Counted from the first letter of the stretch, positions 1-8,904 are shown. The stretch: 64,000 nucleotides of DNA from Nitrospinae bacterium CG11_big_fil_rev_8_21_14_0_20_45_15 (GCA_002787235.1 PCWG01000042.1:536957-600956); one strand, 5' to 3'. Notes: generated from the sequence alone by a model not told the origin. Numbers and translations: made by a program.

Positions 1-254
1 AATTTATTCGATTTTAATGTAGGGTGGAGCGTTTTCTTTCTTTGTAAAAATGAGTAACCTTCCTGCATATTTCCATTGATTATTCTTCAACTTTTTGTAA
101 TTTAATGACTTATAAGACTATTGTATAAGCCTATACCAATTGATGATCGTTTGAAAAAAATGCAGAGATTGGGTAGAATAAAAAACATACTGGCTCAAAG
201 TGATGGTGTGACTTTGGGAAGTTTTAATTACTTCATTAATTTAAGCGAGGATAT

Positions 255-461
255 ATGCCTACAGAGACTATCAATGTGGACGGGATGAGCTGTGGACACT
301 GCGTGCAAACGATTAAAGACGCTGTGGGGGGTATTTCAGCTGTTAAACGCGTGGAAGTGTTACTGGATGAAAAAGAGGTGATCGTGGATTATGAGGGCGG
401 AGAGGATGTAATAGCTACTGCAAAGGCGGCTATCAAAGAAGCTGGATTTGATATTCTATAA
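255..461 (+). CDS. Heavy-metal-associated (HMA) domain protein, CopZ-like metallochaperone
   Basis: A 68-residue protein that is a single HMA (ferredoxin-like) domain. The metal site GMSCGHC lies at residues 10-16 with the CxxC cysteines at C13 and C16, the pattern of copper chaperones such as CopZ and of the N-terminal domains of Cu+ P-type ATPases. Length matches stand-alone chaperones. It probably binds Cu+ in the cytoplasm and hands it to an exporter, but no copper ATPase or CueR-type regulator is in the window, so the partner is unknown. The ATG is preceded by GCGAGG four bases upstream, a usable ribosome site. Its 3' neighbour converges from the other strand. Confidence 0.9.
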   Translation: MPTETINVDGMSCGHCVQTIKDAVGGISAVKRVEVLLDEKEVIVDYEGGEDVIATAKAAIKEAGFDIL

Positions 462-494
462 AACTATTTGAAAAGGCGGGTCACTCTTCACACA

Positions 495-1676
495 TCAGGA
501 ATAGAGTTTTCCTATTTTCACCCACAAATGTTTTTCTCGTCCTTCACGCATGATATGTATTTTCACGCGTTTCCCGATTTTAGTTTCTGCGACCATGTTT
601 TGAAATTTTTTAGAATCTGGAACTTGATCACCGTCGAACTTGATTATAATATCACCGCGCAGTAAGCCAGCCCTTTCCGCAGGGGTTTTCTTCTGAACAT
701 TATTGACCAGCACACCCGCCACATTTTTGGACAAGCTGAAAGAATCTGCCAATTCAGGGGTCATCGACTGAATTCCGACTCCCAACCATCCGCGATCCAC
801 ATCCCCATATTTTATCAGTTGTTCACCCACTTGCAGGGCAGTCTCTATAGGAATGGCAAAACCGACACCTGAGCCAAGTTCTGCAACGGCTGTATTGATT
901 CCGATGATTTGCCCATCAAGATTGATCAATGGACCGCCACTGTTGCCTGGATTGATAGAGGCATCCGTCTGTATGAAATTTTCATAGGTAGCGATTCCCA
1001 AATCATAGCGACTTTTTCCGCTGACCACACCCACTGTTACCGTTCCCTCCAGTCCGTAGGGATTGCCAATCGCCATCACCCATTCGCCAACCTCAAGATT
1101 TTTTGTCGATCCAAATTGCGGGACCGGAAAATCCCGATAAGATGAAACCTTAATCACTGCGAGATCAGATTTGGCATCGACACCAACGATGTCGCCATAC
1201 AAGCTCCTGCCATCCATAAATTTCACCAGCATTTTGTCACTATCTTCGACCACATGGTAATTCGTCAGGATATGCCCCTCTGCATCCATCAAAAGTCCGG
1301 ACCCCAGATTTTCCATAGAGTATTTTTTCGGGGAAAGCTTCTTAACAACCCATTCCTTAACGGCAAGGTACCAAGGCAACTCAGCCCCTGGCTCTAATGG
1401 TGTCCAGTGGGAATTTTCAACCTGTTCCTGTACGCTATTGATGCTGACCACCAGCGGTTTGACGGCTTTGGCATTTTTTATAAACGAATCTTGCAATGCC
1501 AACAGATTTTTATATTCCTGACGGTTGGCAAAAGGACTCACAGGGGGAGCCGACACTTTTTTTACAGATTTGATCCACGCCATATTCAGCATGTCAATGT
1601 TCGGTGCATGCTGAGAAGCTAATACAAAACCGGCAACAAGGGGTATAATGGCTTTCAAATAAACTTTATTAACCAC
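495..1676 (-). CDS. HtrA/DegP-type serine protease with one PDZ domain
   Basis: A 393-residue S1C-family protease. The catalytic triad is visible: H141 in TNYHVV, D171 in KSDLAVI and S246 in NPGNSGGPL. A single PDZ domain fills about residues 295-390, as in DegS and HtrA proteins with one PDZ. Residues 4-21 form a hydrophobic N-terminal segment, either a signal sequence or a membrane anchor, so the protease acts in the periplasm on misfolded envelope proteins. The start is GTG, overlapping the end of the upstream methyltransferase gene by 8 bases, with AGGAG six bases before it. About 90 residues between anchor and protease domain are unfamiliar. DegP and DegS roles cannot be separated from sequence alone. 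Confidence 0.9.
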   Translation of the reverse strand: MVNKVYLKAIIPLVAGFVLASQHAPNIDMLNMAWIKSVKKVSAPPVSPFANRQEYKNLLALQDSFIKNAKAVKPLVVSINSVQEQVENSHWTPLEPGAELPWYLAVKEWVVKKLSPKKYSMENLGSGLLMDAEGHILTNYHVVEDSDKMLVKFMDGRSLYGDIVGVDAKSDLAVIKVSSYRDFPVPQFGSTKNLEVGEWVMAIGNPYGLEGTVTVGVVSGKSRYDLGIATYENFIQTDASINPGNSGGPLINLDGQIIGINTAVAELGSGVGFAIPIETALQVGEQLIKYGDVDRGWLGVGIQSMTPELADSFSLSKNVAGVLVNNVQKKTPAERAGLLRGDIIIKFDGDQVPDSKKFQNMVAETKIGKRVKIHIMREGREKHLWVKIGKLYS

Positions 1677-2388
1677 TTTTCACTCCTGTGTAAAGCGTAA
1701 CAATCCCAAATGTAAGATTTTGAAAAGACACTTGCTTGAAGCCTGCCAATTCCATCATTTGAGTGAAACCCTCACGTTGAGGAAACTGTGAAACAGACTC
1801 TGGCAAGTATTTATATGCACTTTCATGACGTGAAACAAAACGACCAAATACAGGTAAAATAATATCAAAATAGCTTTTATAAATCCATTTTAGAAGCATG
1901 TTTTCAGGCATTGAAAACTCCAGTACAACCATACGACCCTTGGGTCTCAGAATACGCATCATCTCCTTCAAACCGTTTTCAGGTGAAGAAAAATTGCGCA
2001 ATCCAAAAGCAATACAGGTTCCATCAAATAAATCGTCACCAAAAGGCAGAGCTTCTCCACAACCCGCAACCAGTGATATAGTTTTCTCCCGGTGTTTGCG
2101 TTTGACTTTTTGCATTCCCAAATTCAACATAGGAGTACAAAAATCAACACCATAAACTTTGCAATGCCTGCGTTTGGCAATTTCGAGAGCCAGATCAGCG
2201 GTTCCTGTAGCAACATCCAAATAACAGCATTCTTTTAAAGGTGCCAGAGAATCGATCGCTTTTTTACGCCAATAAATATCCTGTCCAAAACTCAACACCC
2301 GGTTCAGCAAATCGTAACGGGGTGCAATGGCACCAAACATGGATTCAATTTGTTGAGAAAACTGGGCAGAACGATCTGGCAAATTCAT
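1669..2388 (-). CDS. ubiE: Demethylmenaquinone/ubiquinone C-methyltransferase (UbiE/MenG)
   Basis: A 239-residue class I SAM-dependent methyltransferase of the UbiE/MenG family. It shows the family opening with IAPRYDLLNRVLS (about 21-33), the SAM-binding glycine-rich loop DVATGTAD (58-65) and the conserved GLRNF segment. The family C-methylates the quinone ring in the last steps of menaquinone or ubiquinone synthesis. Which quinone this organism makes cannot be decided here. It is the first gene of a two-gene unit with the HtrA protease, with an 8-base overlap. No strong ribosome site is seen before the ATG. Confidence 0.93.
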   Translation of the reverse strand: MNLPDRSAQFSQQIESMFGAIAPRYDLLNRVLSFGQDIYWRKKAIDSLAPLKECCYLDVATGTADLALEIAKRRHCKVYGVDFCTPMLNLGMQKVKRKHREKTISLVAGCGEALPFGDDLFDGTCIAFGLRNFSSPENGLKEMMRILRPKGRMVVLEFSMPENMLLKWIYKSYFDIILPVFGRFVSRHESAYKYLPESVSQFPQREGFTQMMELAGFKQVSFQNLTFGIVTLYTGVKSG

Positions 2389-2550
2389 GCTAACTATTTG
2401 TTTATTGTGAACTCTAATTGTATGCTATCTGTGAACTGTAGACAAGTAATATATCAGGAATATCAGTACTATTCCAAAATAGAGATTTCTACGCAATATT
2501 TAATGTTTTACTTTCAATTATAACTTATAACATATCAAAGTATAAAGATT

Positions 2551-3102
2551 ATGAAAAAAGTAGTGGTGGTGGTTGCCCCTGGATTTGAAGAAATTGAAAC
2601 GATCACATGTGTTGATATTCTCAGGCGGGCGGGTGCACGTCTTACAATGGCTGGTATTGAGAATGGAATCATGGAGGGTTCACGCGGGGTCAAATTACTG
2701 GCTGATTGTTCTTTAGATGAAGTTGACCCCTCAGAATTTGACATGATTGTCCTTCCCGGCGGGCAACCTGGAACCACCCATCTGCAAAATGATCCGAGAG
2801 TGATACGAATTGTCCGCGAAATGAATGCTTCTGGAAAAACAATTGCTGCCATTTGTGCCGCACCATTGATATTGCAAACGGCGGGAATTTTAAGAGGACG
2901 AAGGGTGACCAGCCATCCTTCTGTGCGAGATCAATTGGATGATGTGGAATATTCTGAAAATCGAGTTGAGGTCGATGGCCATATCGTCACCAGCCAAAGT
3001 CCAGGCACCGCAATGGAATTTGCAATGAAGATGATAGAAATATTGTTTGGAATGGACAGGGTCGCAATCGTTAATAAAGGAGTGATTGCCAATATCCAAT
3101 AA
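2551..3102 (+). CDS. DJ-1/PfpI family protein (YajL/ThiJ-like)
   Basis: A 183-residue flavodoxin-like protein of the DJ-1 superfamily. The nucleophile-elbow cysteine is C102 in AAICAAP, and the conserved acidic residue of the GFEEIE segment (11-16) is present, as in YajL and human DJ-1. Members act as protein chaperones, glyoxalases or deglycases, so the substrate is uncertain. It is divergent from ubiE, with a 160-base AT-rich spacer that must carry both promoters. No clear Shine-Dalgarno is visible. The opposite-strand frame in its 5' half is a shadow. Confidence 0.88.
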   Translation: MKKVVVVVAPGFEEIETITCVDILRRAGARLTMAGIENGIMEGSRGVKLLADCSLDEVDPSEFDMIVLPGGQPGTTHLQNDPRVIRIVREMNASGKTIAAICAAPLILQTAGILRGRRVTSHPSVRDQLDDVEYSENRVEVDGHIVTSQSPGTAMEFAMKMIEILFGMDRVAIVNKGVIANIQ

Positions 3103-3217
3103 TCGCAAGAAGGGGAGTGATTGCTTACTTTTAAAGAAATATTTTGTATTGATTCGCTAAAGTTGAAGCCTGTCTAACGGTTAAAACACCAACAAAAACA
3201 GGTCACCTTCCGGCTTA

Positions 3218-3436
3218 TCAGGACCCTTTACTCTTTCTTATGGATTTAATATTTGCCATAAAATACTCATTGCACTGGATGCAAATCCATCCTTCACCAG
3301 AGTAGAGCCAGCATTCATATTCTACCCAATCCCGCGCTTCGTCTTCACTATCACAAAACTCACCCTGTTGAGGGCAATCGGACGCTTCTTTCGTCTGGCA
3401 TTCAACAGCAAATTGATTATTTTTTTTTATAATCAC
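3218..3436 (-). CDS. Small cysteine-rich hypothetical protein
   Basis: A 72-residue acidic protein with six cysteines (about 13, 21, 28, 42, 52, 55); the last two form a CIQC pair, suggesting metal binding or disulfides. The start chosen is GTG at 3436, because AAGGAG (3443-3448) sits six bases before it; the upstream in-frame ATG at 3463 has no such signal. There is no signal peptide or membrane segment. I do not recognise the family. It lies alone between convergent and divergent neighbours. Confidence 0.6.
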   Translation of the reverse strand: MIIKKNNQFAVECQTKEASDCPQQGEFCDSEDEARDWVEYECWLYSGEGWICIQCNEYFMANIKSIRKSKGS

Positions 3437-3800
3437 TAGAAACTCCTTCTGGAAACAAGCCAAAGAATACTTGCTTTAAGGTTACCGGAATAGGGGTTTT
3501 TATGCGAATCAGGTAAATCCATACCTAATATGTATAAATATGTTAACGAACTCAACTTGCTATGAACAGAAATAATTTCCTAAAATATCGGGAACAAATG
3601 CAGAGTTGTTTTTGAGAATTGATAAACTATAGGAACATTCAGAAGAGATTGTGATTTTTAAAATTCCAACTAAAAATTATAAAAATCGTTTTTTTTAAAA
3701 CTTTTTGAGTCCATCTTCATCAAAATTATAACTTTGAAGAATAAATAAGCATTTTAGAAGTTGTCTAACATGCTTTTAGACCATAAAAGGAATAACTAAA
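3437..3800. other. AT-rich intergenic region
   Basis: About 360 bases without a supportable gene. It holds the 5' signals of the Cys-rich gene on the minus strand and those of the zinc-ribbon gene on the plus strand. Homopolymer A/T runs are common. I see no conserved RNA fold or repeat. Confidence 0.6.
3705..3732 (+). promoter_or_regulatory. Candidate sigma70 promoter for the zinc-ribbon gene
   Basis: TTGAGT at 3705-3710 and TATAAC at 3727-3732 are separated by 16 bases and lie about 70 bases upstream of the zinc-ribbon start. Judged by eye only; in AT-rich DNA such matches arise by chance. Confidence 0.35.
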
Positions 3801-4016
3801 ATGAACGTCAATATCTCTAGAAGTAAATTATTGATTAATAAAAAACGTTACACTCCAAGAGTTGCTCCAAAAATGAGCAGGAGACCTTCCAAATGCAATC
3901 ATTGTGGCGGGATCATCAGGGAAAATGAAGGCATGAAATCTTGCCTCATGTGTTCCCGCGATGTCAGCCACAATTGTTCCTCTTGCGGATATGCAACTGC
4001 AGAGGTACAGGTTTAG
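3801..4016 (+). CDS. Small zinc-ribbon protein
   Basis: A 71-residue protein with a basic N-terminus (about residues 7-31) followed by three CxxC knuckles: C32/C35, C48/C51 and C59/C62. The first two would form a zinc ribbon and the third could join a second site. The basic tail suggests nucleic-acid binding, but that is inference. AAAGGA precedes the ATG at good spacing, and a strong terminator follows the stop codon, so it is a single-gene transcript. I do not recognise the family. Confidence 0.72.
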   Translation: MNVNISRSKLLINKKRYTPRVAPKMSRRPSKCNHCGGIIRENEGMKSCLMCSRDVSHNCSSCGYATAEVQV

Positions 4017-4044
4017 AGAGTATATTCCACACTGGAAAAAGATC

Positions 4045-4090
4045 CCCTCATGGTATTCGCAAAGTCATACCATGAGGGTTTTCTTTTTTT
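4045..4090 (+). terminator. Strong intrinsic terminator
   Basis: A perfect 12-bp inverted repeat (CCCTCATGGTAT at 4045-4056 with ATACCATGAGGG at 4067-4078) and 10-base loop, followed by a T-rich tract. It ends the zinc-ribbon transcript. The minus strand has a short T run on its far side, so it may also stop the convergent phzF-like transcript. Confidence 0.93.
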
Positions 4091-4095
4091 TAAAG

Positions 4096-4977
4096 TCACA
4101 CCCCAATTTGACCTTCAAGTATAAAAACGCTTTTCCCTCCCACTTCAATTTTCCACTCAGACGTACTCTTCTTGCTGACCTCTACAAAGATGCAAGAAGG
4201 ACGATTGATCTCATAGCCTTGTTCGATTAAAATTTTTCCTCCTGCAATGATGCCATGGCTCAGTAGATAAGCACCCAATGCGCCTGCCGCACTCCCTGTA
4301 GCCGGATCTTCTGGAATTCCTATCAGTGGGGCGAAGGATCGGGAATGTACGGTTGATTTCACAAGCTCAGTTTCCTGACTGAAAGCATAAATCATATCCA
4401 CACTGGCCTGTTGCAAGACTCTGGCAAAGGGCTCGCTGTTTACTTTCAATCTTTTCATGGCATTCAAACTGTTCAAGGGTACAAACAAACAAGGAAACCC
4501 CGTTGAAACCACCTGCGCGGGAGAAGAGGGCGTTATATCCTCTGAATCGATTCCGAGTGAATCTGCCAAAAGGTCGATATCTTCAAATATATCTAGAAAT
4601 TGCGGTTGCGGTTGTTGCATACAGCTGATCCCATCTTCCTTGAGCGCAACGGAAATCAAACCAATGGGTAATTTCAAGACAAGCTCTTTGATTTCCCGCC
4701 CAAGCCATCTTTTTTCAAATATGGCAAAGGACGTGCCTATCACCGGATGTCCCGCGAATGGGATCTCTTTTTCCGGTGTAAAAATTCTCATTTTGAAATG
4801 TGCGGAAGAATCTTCAGGAGGAAACAAAAATACCGTTTCAGACAAATTCATTTCCCTGGCAATTTTGAGCAAAACCTCATCACTCCAACCCGGAACTTCT
4901 GGAAACAATGCCAAAGGATTGCCTCCCAAAGGAATGTCTGTAAAAACATCTATCTGGTAAAATGGAACTTTCTTCAT
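4096..4977 (-). CDS. PhzF family isomerase/epimerase-like protein
   Basis: A 293-residue protein of the PhzF fold (two diaminopimelate-epimerase-like halves). The catalytic glutamate is E47 in NLSETVF; the GHP motif of the first half and DPATGSAAG of the second match the family. PhzF itself isomerises a phenazine precursor, but no phenazine genes are present, so this is one of the many family members of unknown substrate (YddE-like). It lies downstream of asnB on the same strand, about 80 bases away, and could be cotranscribed. Confidence 0.88.
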   Translation of the reverse strand: MKKVPFYQIDVFTDIPLGGNPLALFPEVPGWSDEVLLKIAREMNLSETVFLFPPEDSSAHFKMRIFTPEKEIPFAGHPVIGTSFAIFEKRWLGREIKELVLKLPIGLISVALKEDGISCMQQPQPQFLDIFEDIDLLADSLGIDSEDITPSSPAQVVSTGFPCLFVPLNSLNAMKRLKVNSEPFARVLQQASVDMIYAFSQETELVKSTVHSRSFAPLIGIPEDPATGSAAGALGAYLLSHGIIAGGKILIEQGYEINRPSCIFVEVSKKSTSEWKIEVGGKSVFILEGQIGV

Positions 4978-5060
4978 AAAGAATTCAGGGAATGCGTCTT
5001 ATTAATAAATACATTAACTGTAAAATGCTACTGTCTGACCATCACACGAAACCATCAATT

Positions 5061-6947
5061 CTATAAATGAAGCAACGCCCATTTTTTCAAGACGTAAAGG
5101 GTCCATGGTCGGGACCAGGAAGTTTTTTCGTCCAGAAATCTTTGCCATATAATTTGAACCCCTTTTTCGTCCAGTAATTCATTCAATGCAGGGACAGGCG
5201 TCTTTAAAACCGATTCAATTTCAGCGCGCATAGAGTGTCTCATCCATGTCTCAAAGGGTAAGGTAAATCCCATTTTTTTTCGATTTACAACTTCCTCTGG
5301 AATCAGTCCTACAAGAGAATTTACTAAAAGTGATTTAGGAACATTGCCAGAGTTTTTAAAATTTGCAGGAAATGAAAAAATGGATTCTACAAGAGGGTGG
5401 TCCATAAAAGGGACACGAATCTCCAAACCATGACTCATCCCCATGACATCCGCATCCTTTAATAAAGTAGGGGCCATGTACTGGGTAATCTCCAAATAGG
5501 ATATTTGATCGAACAAATCCCAATCTTTGATCTTGTCCCGAATGTGAACCGTGTTTTCAAAATGCCTGAGAGATTGCTTTTGAAACATAGATTTGTCGTT
5601 AAAAAGGGATTGCAAGTCATCGGATGAAAAAAGACTTCGGAATAAGTACCAAGCCTGAGCCTCTCCATATTTTTTATCAAGAAGATCAATTAATTTTATA
5701 TATTTATCTGCGTTAAATGAAGTAAATGGTTTAAGTAATTTCAGTGTCTTGGAGAGAACCTTTTGCAGGGATTGAGGCAGATTGAGCAATCGGATTAATT
5801 GGGGAAAGAGCTGGAACGAATTGTAGCCACCAAAAATTTCATCAGATCCCAGTCCAGACAAAGCCACCTTCCAACCCAACTCTTTGGCTCGACGCGAAAT
5901 CATATAAACATTCACACCGTCAACCGTGGGCTGATCCATTGCATTCAAAAAATCTGGCAATGATTGCAGTAATTCACCGTCTGTGATGAGAAATTCACTG
6001 TGATTGGAATTGGTTTGAGACGCCAAAAGACGAGCATAAACAGATTCGTCGTGTGTTTTTTCGCCAAAGACAACAGATAGTGTGCGGTTGTCCTTACTGA
6101 CTTTAGACACCAAGGAAACCAGCGCACTGGAATCAATGCCACCACTCAAAAATGAACCGACTGGAACATCGCTGACCAAATGCGATTGAACGGCCGATTC
6201 GATAGCATTTCTAGCGATTTCCAAAGAGGGGGCGGGGATTGAACCGTTCCGTTTTTTTTCCAGCACCCAGTAGGGTTTCTCAACAACTTCTCCCTCTCGC
6301 CATTCACAATAATGACCCGGCGGCAATTCTTTGATCCCTTGGATCATAGAATTGGGTGCCTGCAATCTGCCAAAAGCAAGGTATTGATACAAACCTTGCG
6401 GATCAATTTTTTTAGCGATAAGACCCGTGGCCAGTAAAGACCGAATCTCTGAAGCAAAAATTAAAGATTTAGAATCATGGTAATAATACAGCGGCTTGAC
6501 GCCAAGACGATCTCGGGCCAAAAAAAGAGATTTTCGCTCAACATCCCAAATCCCAAAAGCAAACATACCTCGAAGGCGATCAAGAGCCTGGGCTCCCCAT
6601 TTTTGAAAAGCATACAAGAGTACTTCAGTATCAGATTGCGACCGGAAATTATATTGAGAACTCAGTTCCTTTCTAAGTTCACGATAATTATAAATTTCGT
6701 TGTTGGAGCTGATCCAAAAAGATTTATCAACGTTTGGCATTGGCTGATGACCAGATTCACTAAGGTCTATCACAGACAATCTTCTATGGCCGAGGGAGAG
6801 GTGCAGATCAGGATAAGTCAGAAAAACTTTTCCACTGCCATCTGGTCCGCGGTGTGCCTGAGAAGACAACATCGCATCCAGAATGTGTTCGGGGGCAAAC
6901 GGTAGTCCGTTTGGGTCCTGGCTTAAAATGCCTGCAATGCCGCACAT
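5061..6947 (-). CDS. asnB: Asparagine synthase, glutamine-hydrolysing (AsnB-like)
   Basis: A 628-residue amidotransferase. The N-terminal Ntn glutaminase domain begins MCGIAGI with nucleophile C2 and keeps RGPDG and GHRRL. The synthetase domain has the PP-loop SGGIDSS at about 268-274. It would amidate aspartate, or another carboxylate, using glutamine and ATP. The usual NGEIYN oxyanion motif reads NNEIYN here (N82-N83), so the glycine is replaced by asparagine. The length and C-terminus resemble the large AsnB group often found in surface-polysaccharide clusters, and surface amidation is an alternative role. It follows the transketolase pair in the same direction. Confidence 0.9.
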   Translation of the reverse strand: MCGIAGILSQDPNGLPFAPEHILDAMLSSQAHRGPDGSGKVFLTYPDLHLSLGHRRLSVIDLSESGHQPMPNVDKSFWISSNNEIYNYRELRKELSSQYNFRSQSDTEVLLYAFQKWGAQALDRLRGMFAFGIWDVERKSLFLARDRLGVKPLYYYHDSKSLIFASEIRSLLATGLIAKKIDPQGLYQYLAFGRLQAPNSMIQGIKELPPGHYCEWREGEVVEKPYWVLEKKRNGSIPAPSLEIARNAIESAVQSHLVSDVPVGSFLSGGIDSSALVSLVSKVSKDNRTLSVVFGEKTHDESVYARLLASQTNSNHSEFLITDGELLQSLPDFLNAMDQPTVDGVNVYMISRRAKELGWKVALSGLGSDEIFGGYNSFQLFPQLIRLLNLPQSLQKVLSKTLKLLKPFTSFNADKYIKLIDLLDKKYGEAQAWYLFRSLFSSDDLQSLFNDKSMFQKQSLRHFENTVHIRDKIKDWDLFDQISYLEITQYMAPTLLKDADVMGMSHGLEIRVPFMDHPLVESIFSFPANFKNSGNVPKSLLVNSLVGLIPEEVVNRKKMGFTLPFETWMRHSMRAEIESVLKTPVPALNELLDEKGVQIIWQRFLDEKTSWSRPWTLYVLKKWALLHL

Positions 6948-6977
6948 TTATAGGACCGTATCCAGAAAGGAGATTTC

Positions 6978-7000
6978 GGGAACCTAAAACTCAAGTTCCC
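6978..7000 (-). promoter_or_regulatory. Short hairpin upstream of asnB
   Basis: GGGAAC at 6978-6983 and GTTCCC at 6995-7000 can pair with an 11-base loop. No T tract follows on the minus strand, so it is not a classic terminator. It lies about 30 bases before the asnB start, in the transcript leader if the transketolase and asnB genes are cotranscribed. Confidence 0.4.
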
Positions 7001-7050
7001 ATAACATATATTATGTCAACTGAGAGAATGAAATATTAAAGCCCTTTTAG

Positions 7051-7983
7051 TTAAGCCTTAACCTCTCGTAAAGCTCGAACAATATGATTTGCAGACAGAC
7101 CATATTTTTCATACAACTCACTCGCCGACCCTGTTTCAGCAAATGTATCATTGACTGCGATGCGTTTGAAGGGTTTGCAAATTTGATGATTCATAAGAAC
7201 TTCGCACACAGCATCGCCCAATCCACCGATTCGGTTATGATCTTCTGCTGTGATTACAATTTTATTTTTACCCACTTGATCGATGATGGTCGCTTCGTCC
7301 AGAGGTTTCAATGTGGAAACATTGACCACTGTGACATTCATTTCCGTCCCCAATTGCTCCAAAGCTTTCATGGTTTCCTCAACCATTGATCCCGTGGCAA
7401 ATACAACAGCATCACTGCCTTGTTTGATCACACTGGCTTTGCCAATTTCAAACTTGTAGGTTTTCGGATCATAGATGCCTTTAACATTGGATCGTCCCAA
7501 ACGCATATAAGCCGGGCCTTTGTAATTTGCCAGCGCGATCGTTGCCTGACGCGCTTCTTCCCAGTCTGCCGGTTGAATAACCGTCATATTTGGAATCGCT
7601 CTTGTGTACGCGATGTCTACAATCATTTGTGCGCTGGGCCCATCTTCACCAACGGCCAAACCTGAGTGTGTGCCAACGAGTTTCACATTGGTATTGGAAT
7701 AAGCCACACTGACAAGCGTTTGATCCATGCTTCGTCCCAACAGAAAACAAGCGAAACTGGTTGCAAAGGGAATTTTACCGGCCTGCGCCAATCCTGCCGC
7801 CGTACAGACCATGTCGCCTTCACTGATTCCCATATTGAAAAATCTGTCAGGGAATTTATCCCCGAATTTTTTAGAACGTGTGCTGTCACTCACGCCAGAA
7901 TCCAATACAACAACATTAGGATTACTGGTTCCCAGCTCTACCAGCCCCGCCCCATAACCATCTCTTGTTGCTCCGTCTACCAT
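7051..7983 (-). CDS. Transketolase, C-terminal subunit (pyrimidine-binding and C-terminal domains)
   Basis: A 310-residue protein matching the second half of transketolase. The pyrimidine-binding domain carries the cofactor-activating glutamate in GISEGDM and the family sequences FATSFACF and GSMVEETMKALE; the C-terminal transketolase domain follows. Together with the separate N-terminal subunit just upstream it would make the thiamine-diphosphate enzyme that moves two-carbon units in the pentose phosphate and Calvin pathways. Split transketolases are known in many bacteria and archaea. ATG at 7983 is preferred over the GTG at 7986 because AAAGG lies six bases before it. Confidence 0.93.
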   Translation of the reverse strand: MVDGATRDGYGAGLVELGTSNPNVVVLDSGVSDSTRSKKFGDKFPDRFFNMGISEGDMVCTAAGLAQAGKIPFATSFACFLLGRSMDQTLVSVAYSNTNVKLVGTHSGLAVGEDGPSAQMIVDIAYTRAIPNMTVIQPADWEEARQATIALANYKGPAYMRLGRSNVKGIYDPKTYKFEIGKASVIKQGSDAVVFATGSMVEETMKALEQLGTEMNVTVVNVSTLKPLDEATIIDQVGKNKIVITAEDHNRIGGLGDAVCEVLMNHQICKPFKRIAVNDTFAETGSASELYEKYGLSANHIVRALREVKA

Positions 7984-8029
7984 CACAGACCTTTCAAATT
8001 AACAAAAAGAATTTATTTCAAAACTTTAA

Positions 8030-8062
8030 AGCTATAAAAGCCAAGCGCAGGTTTTTATAGCT
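8030..8062 (-). promoter_or_regulatory. Hairpin between the two transketolase subunit genes
   Basis: AGCTATAAAA (8030-8039) pairs with TTTTATAGCT (8053-8062) around a 13-base loop. On the minus strand it falls between the N- and C-subunit genes and is followed by a weak T-rich stretch. It may attenuate or protect the transcript, setting the ratio of the two subunits. This is inference from the fold alone. Confidence 0.45.
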
Positions 8063-8082
8063 CATATTTTTAGAATTTCGTT

Positions 8083-8904
8083 TTACGCCAGTTCTTTCAG
8101 AGCCGCTTCTAGCTTTTCATCGTTTGGAGCCACCCCATGCCAGGCCGTTTGCCCTTCCATAAAACTAACGCCCTTGCCTTTAATCGTATCAGCAATGATG
8201 ACCCGTGGTTTTTCTTTACCCACTGGCTTTTGCAGAGCATCCATGATTTGCGACATATCATGACCGTCGATCCGTAAGGTTTCCCATCCAAAAGCTCTCC
8301 ATTTATCTTCCAGAGGTTCAATATCTTTCAAGTCTTTGGTCAAATTATCCTGCGCAACCTTATTGTTGTCGACGATGGCAATCAAATTTGTACTTTTGAA
8401 TTTTGCCGCAGACATAGCGGCTTCCCAAACTTGCCCTTCTTGAAGCTCTCCGTCACCCATAACAACATATACCCGTGCAGACGGAAACTCATTTCTAATA
8501 CCCAACGCAATCCCGTGAGCAACGCTCAACCCCTGCCCCAGACTCCCCGACGCAATCTCGACACCCGGTGTTTTGGGGTGCGGATGGCCTGATAAAAACA
8601 GCTTGCTATTGATCTTTCTATAATCCGCTAAATCTTCTTCGGGAAAATATCCAGCTTCAGCAAGAGTGCAGTACAACAAAGCCGATGCGTGACCTTTACT
8701 CAGCAAAAAGCGATCTCGTCCTGGTTTATGAGGATCTTTTGAGTCATATTGCAAAATATCCCCAAAATAAAGAGCTGTCAGCAAATCTGTTGCTGACAAG
8801 CTTCCTCCAGGGTGCCCTGAGCCTGCTTTATGAATCAATTTTAAAATTTTTCGTCGGAGTTGTTTCGCCCTGTTTTCCAAGTGGGCAACTTTTGAGTTAT
8901 TCAA
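8083..8904 (-). CDS. Transketolase, N-terminal (TPP-binding) subunit
   Basis: A 273-residue thiamine-diphosphate-binding subunit. It has the substrate-binding KAGSGHPGGSLS segment (26-37), the cofactor motif that begins GDGELQEG (150-157) and ends DNN (179-181), and GHPHP (106-110). It pairs with the C-terminal subunit 99 bases downstream. The start is read as TTG at 8904, giving a normal N-terminus for split subunits, but no good ribosome site is seen, so the exact start is uncertain. Confidence 0.93.
   Translation of the reverse strand: MNNSKVAHLENRAKQLRRKILKLIHKAGSGHPGGSLSATDLLTALYFGDILQYDSKDPHKPGRDRFLLSKGHASALLYCTLAEAGYFPEEDLADYRKINSKLFLSGHPHPKTPGVEIASGSLGQGLSVAHGIALGIRNEFPSARVYVVMGDGELQEGQVWEAAMSAAKFKSTNLIAIVDNNKVAQDNLTKDLKDIEPLEDKWRAFGWETLRIDGHDMSQIMDALQKPVGKEKPRVIIADTIKGKGVSFMEGQTAWHGVAPNDEKLEAALKELA

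Noticed and set aside
1-254. Copper-responsive CueR-type operator before the HMA gene
   Set aside because: Only a half-match (ACCTTCC) is visible, without the inverted partner at correct spacing.
4747-5070. 107-residue plus-strand frame opposite the PhzF-like gene
   Set aside because: It is a shadow of a gene with diagnostic motifs.
8083-8904. 1-deoxyxylulose-5-phosphate synthase
   Set aside because: The split structure and GHPGGS/GHPHP motifs fit transketolase; DXS is a single long chain.
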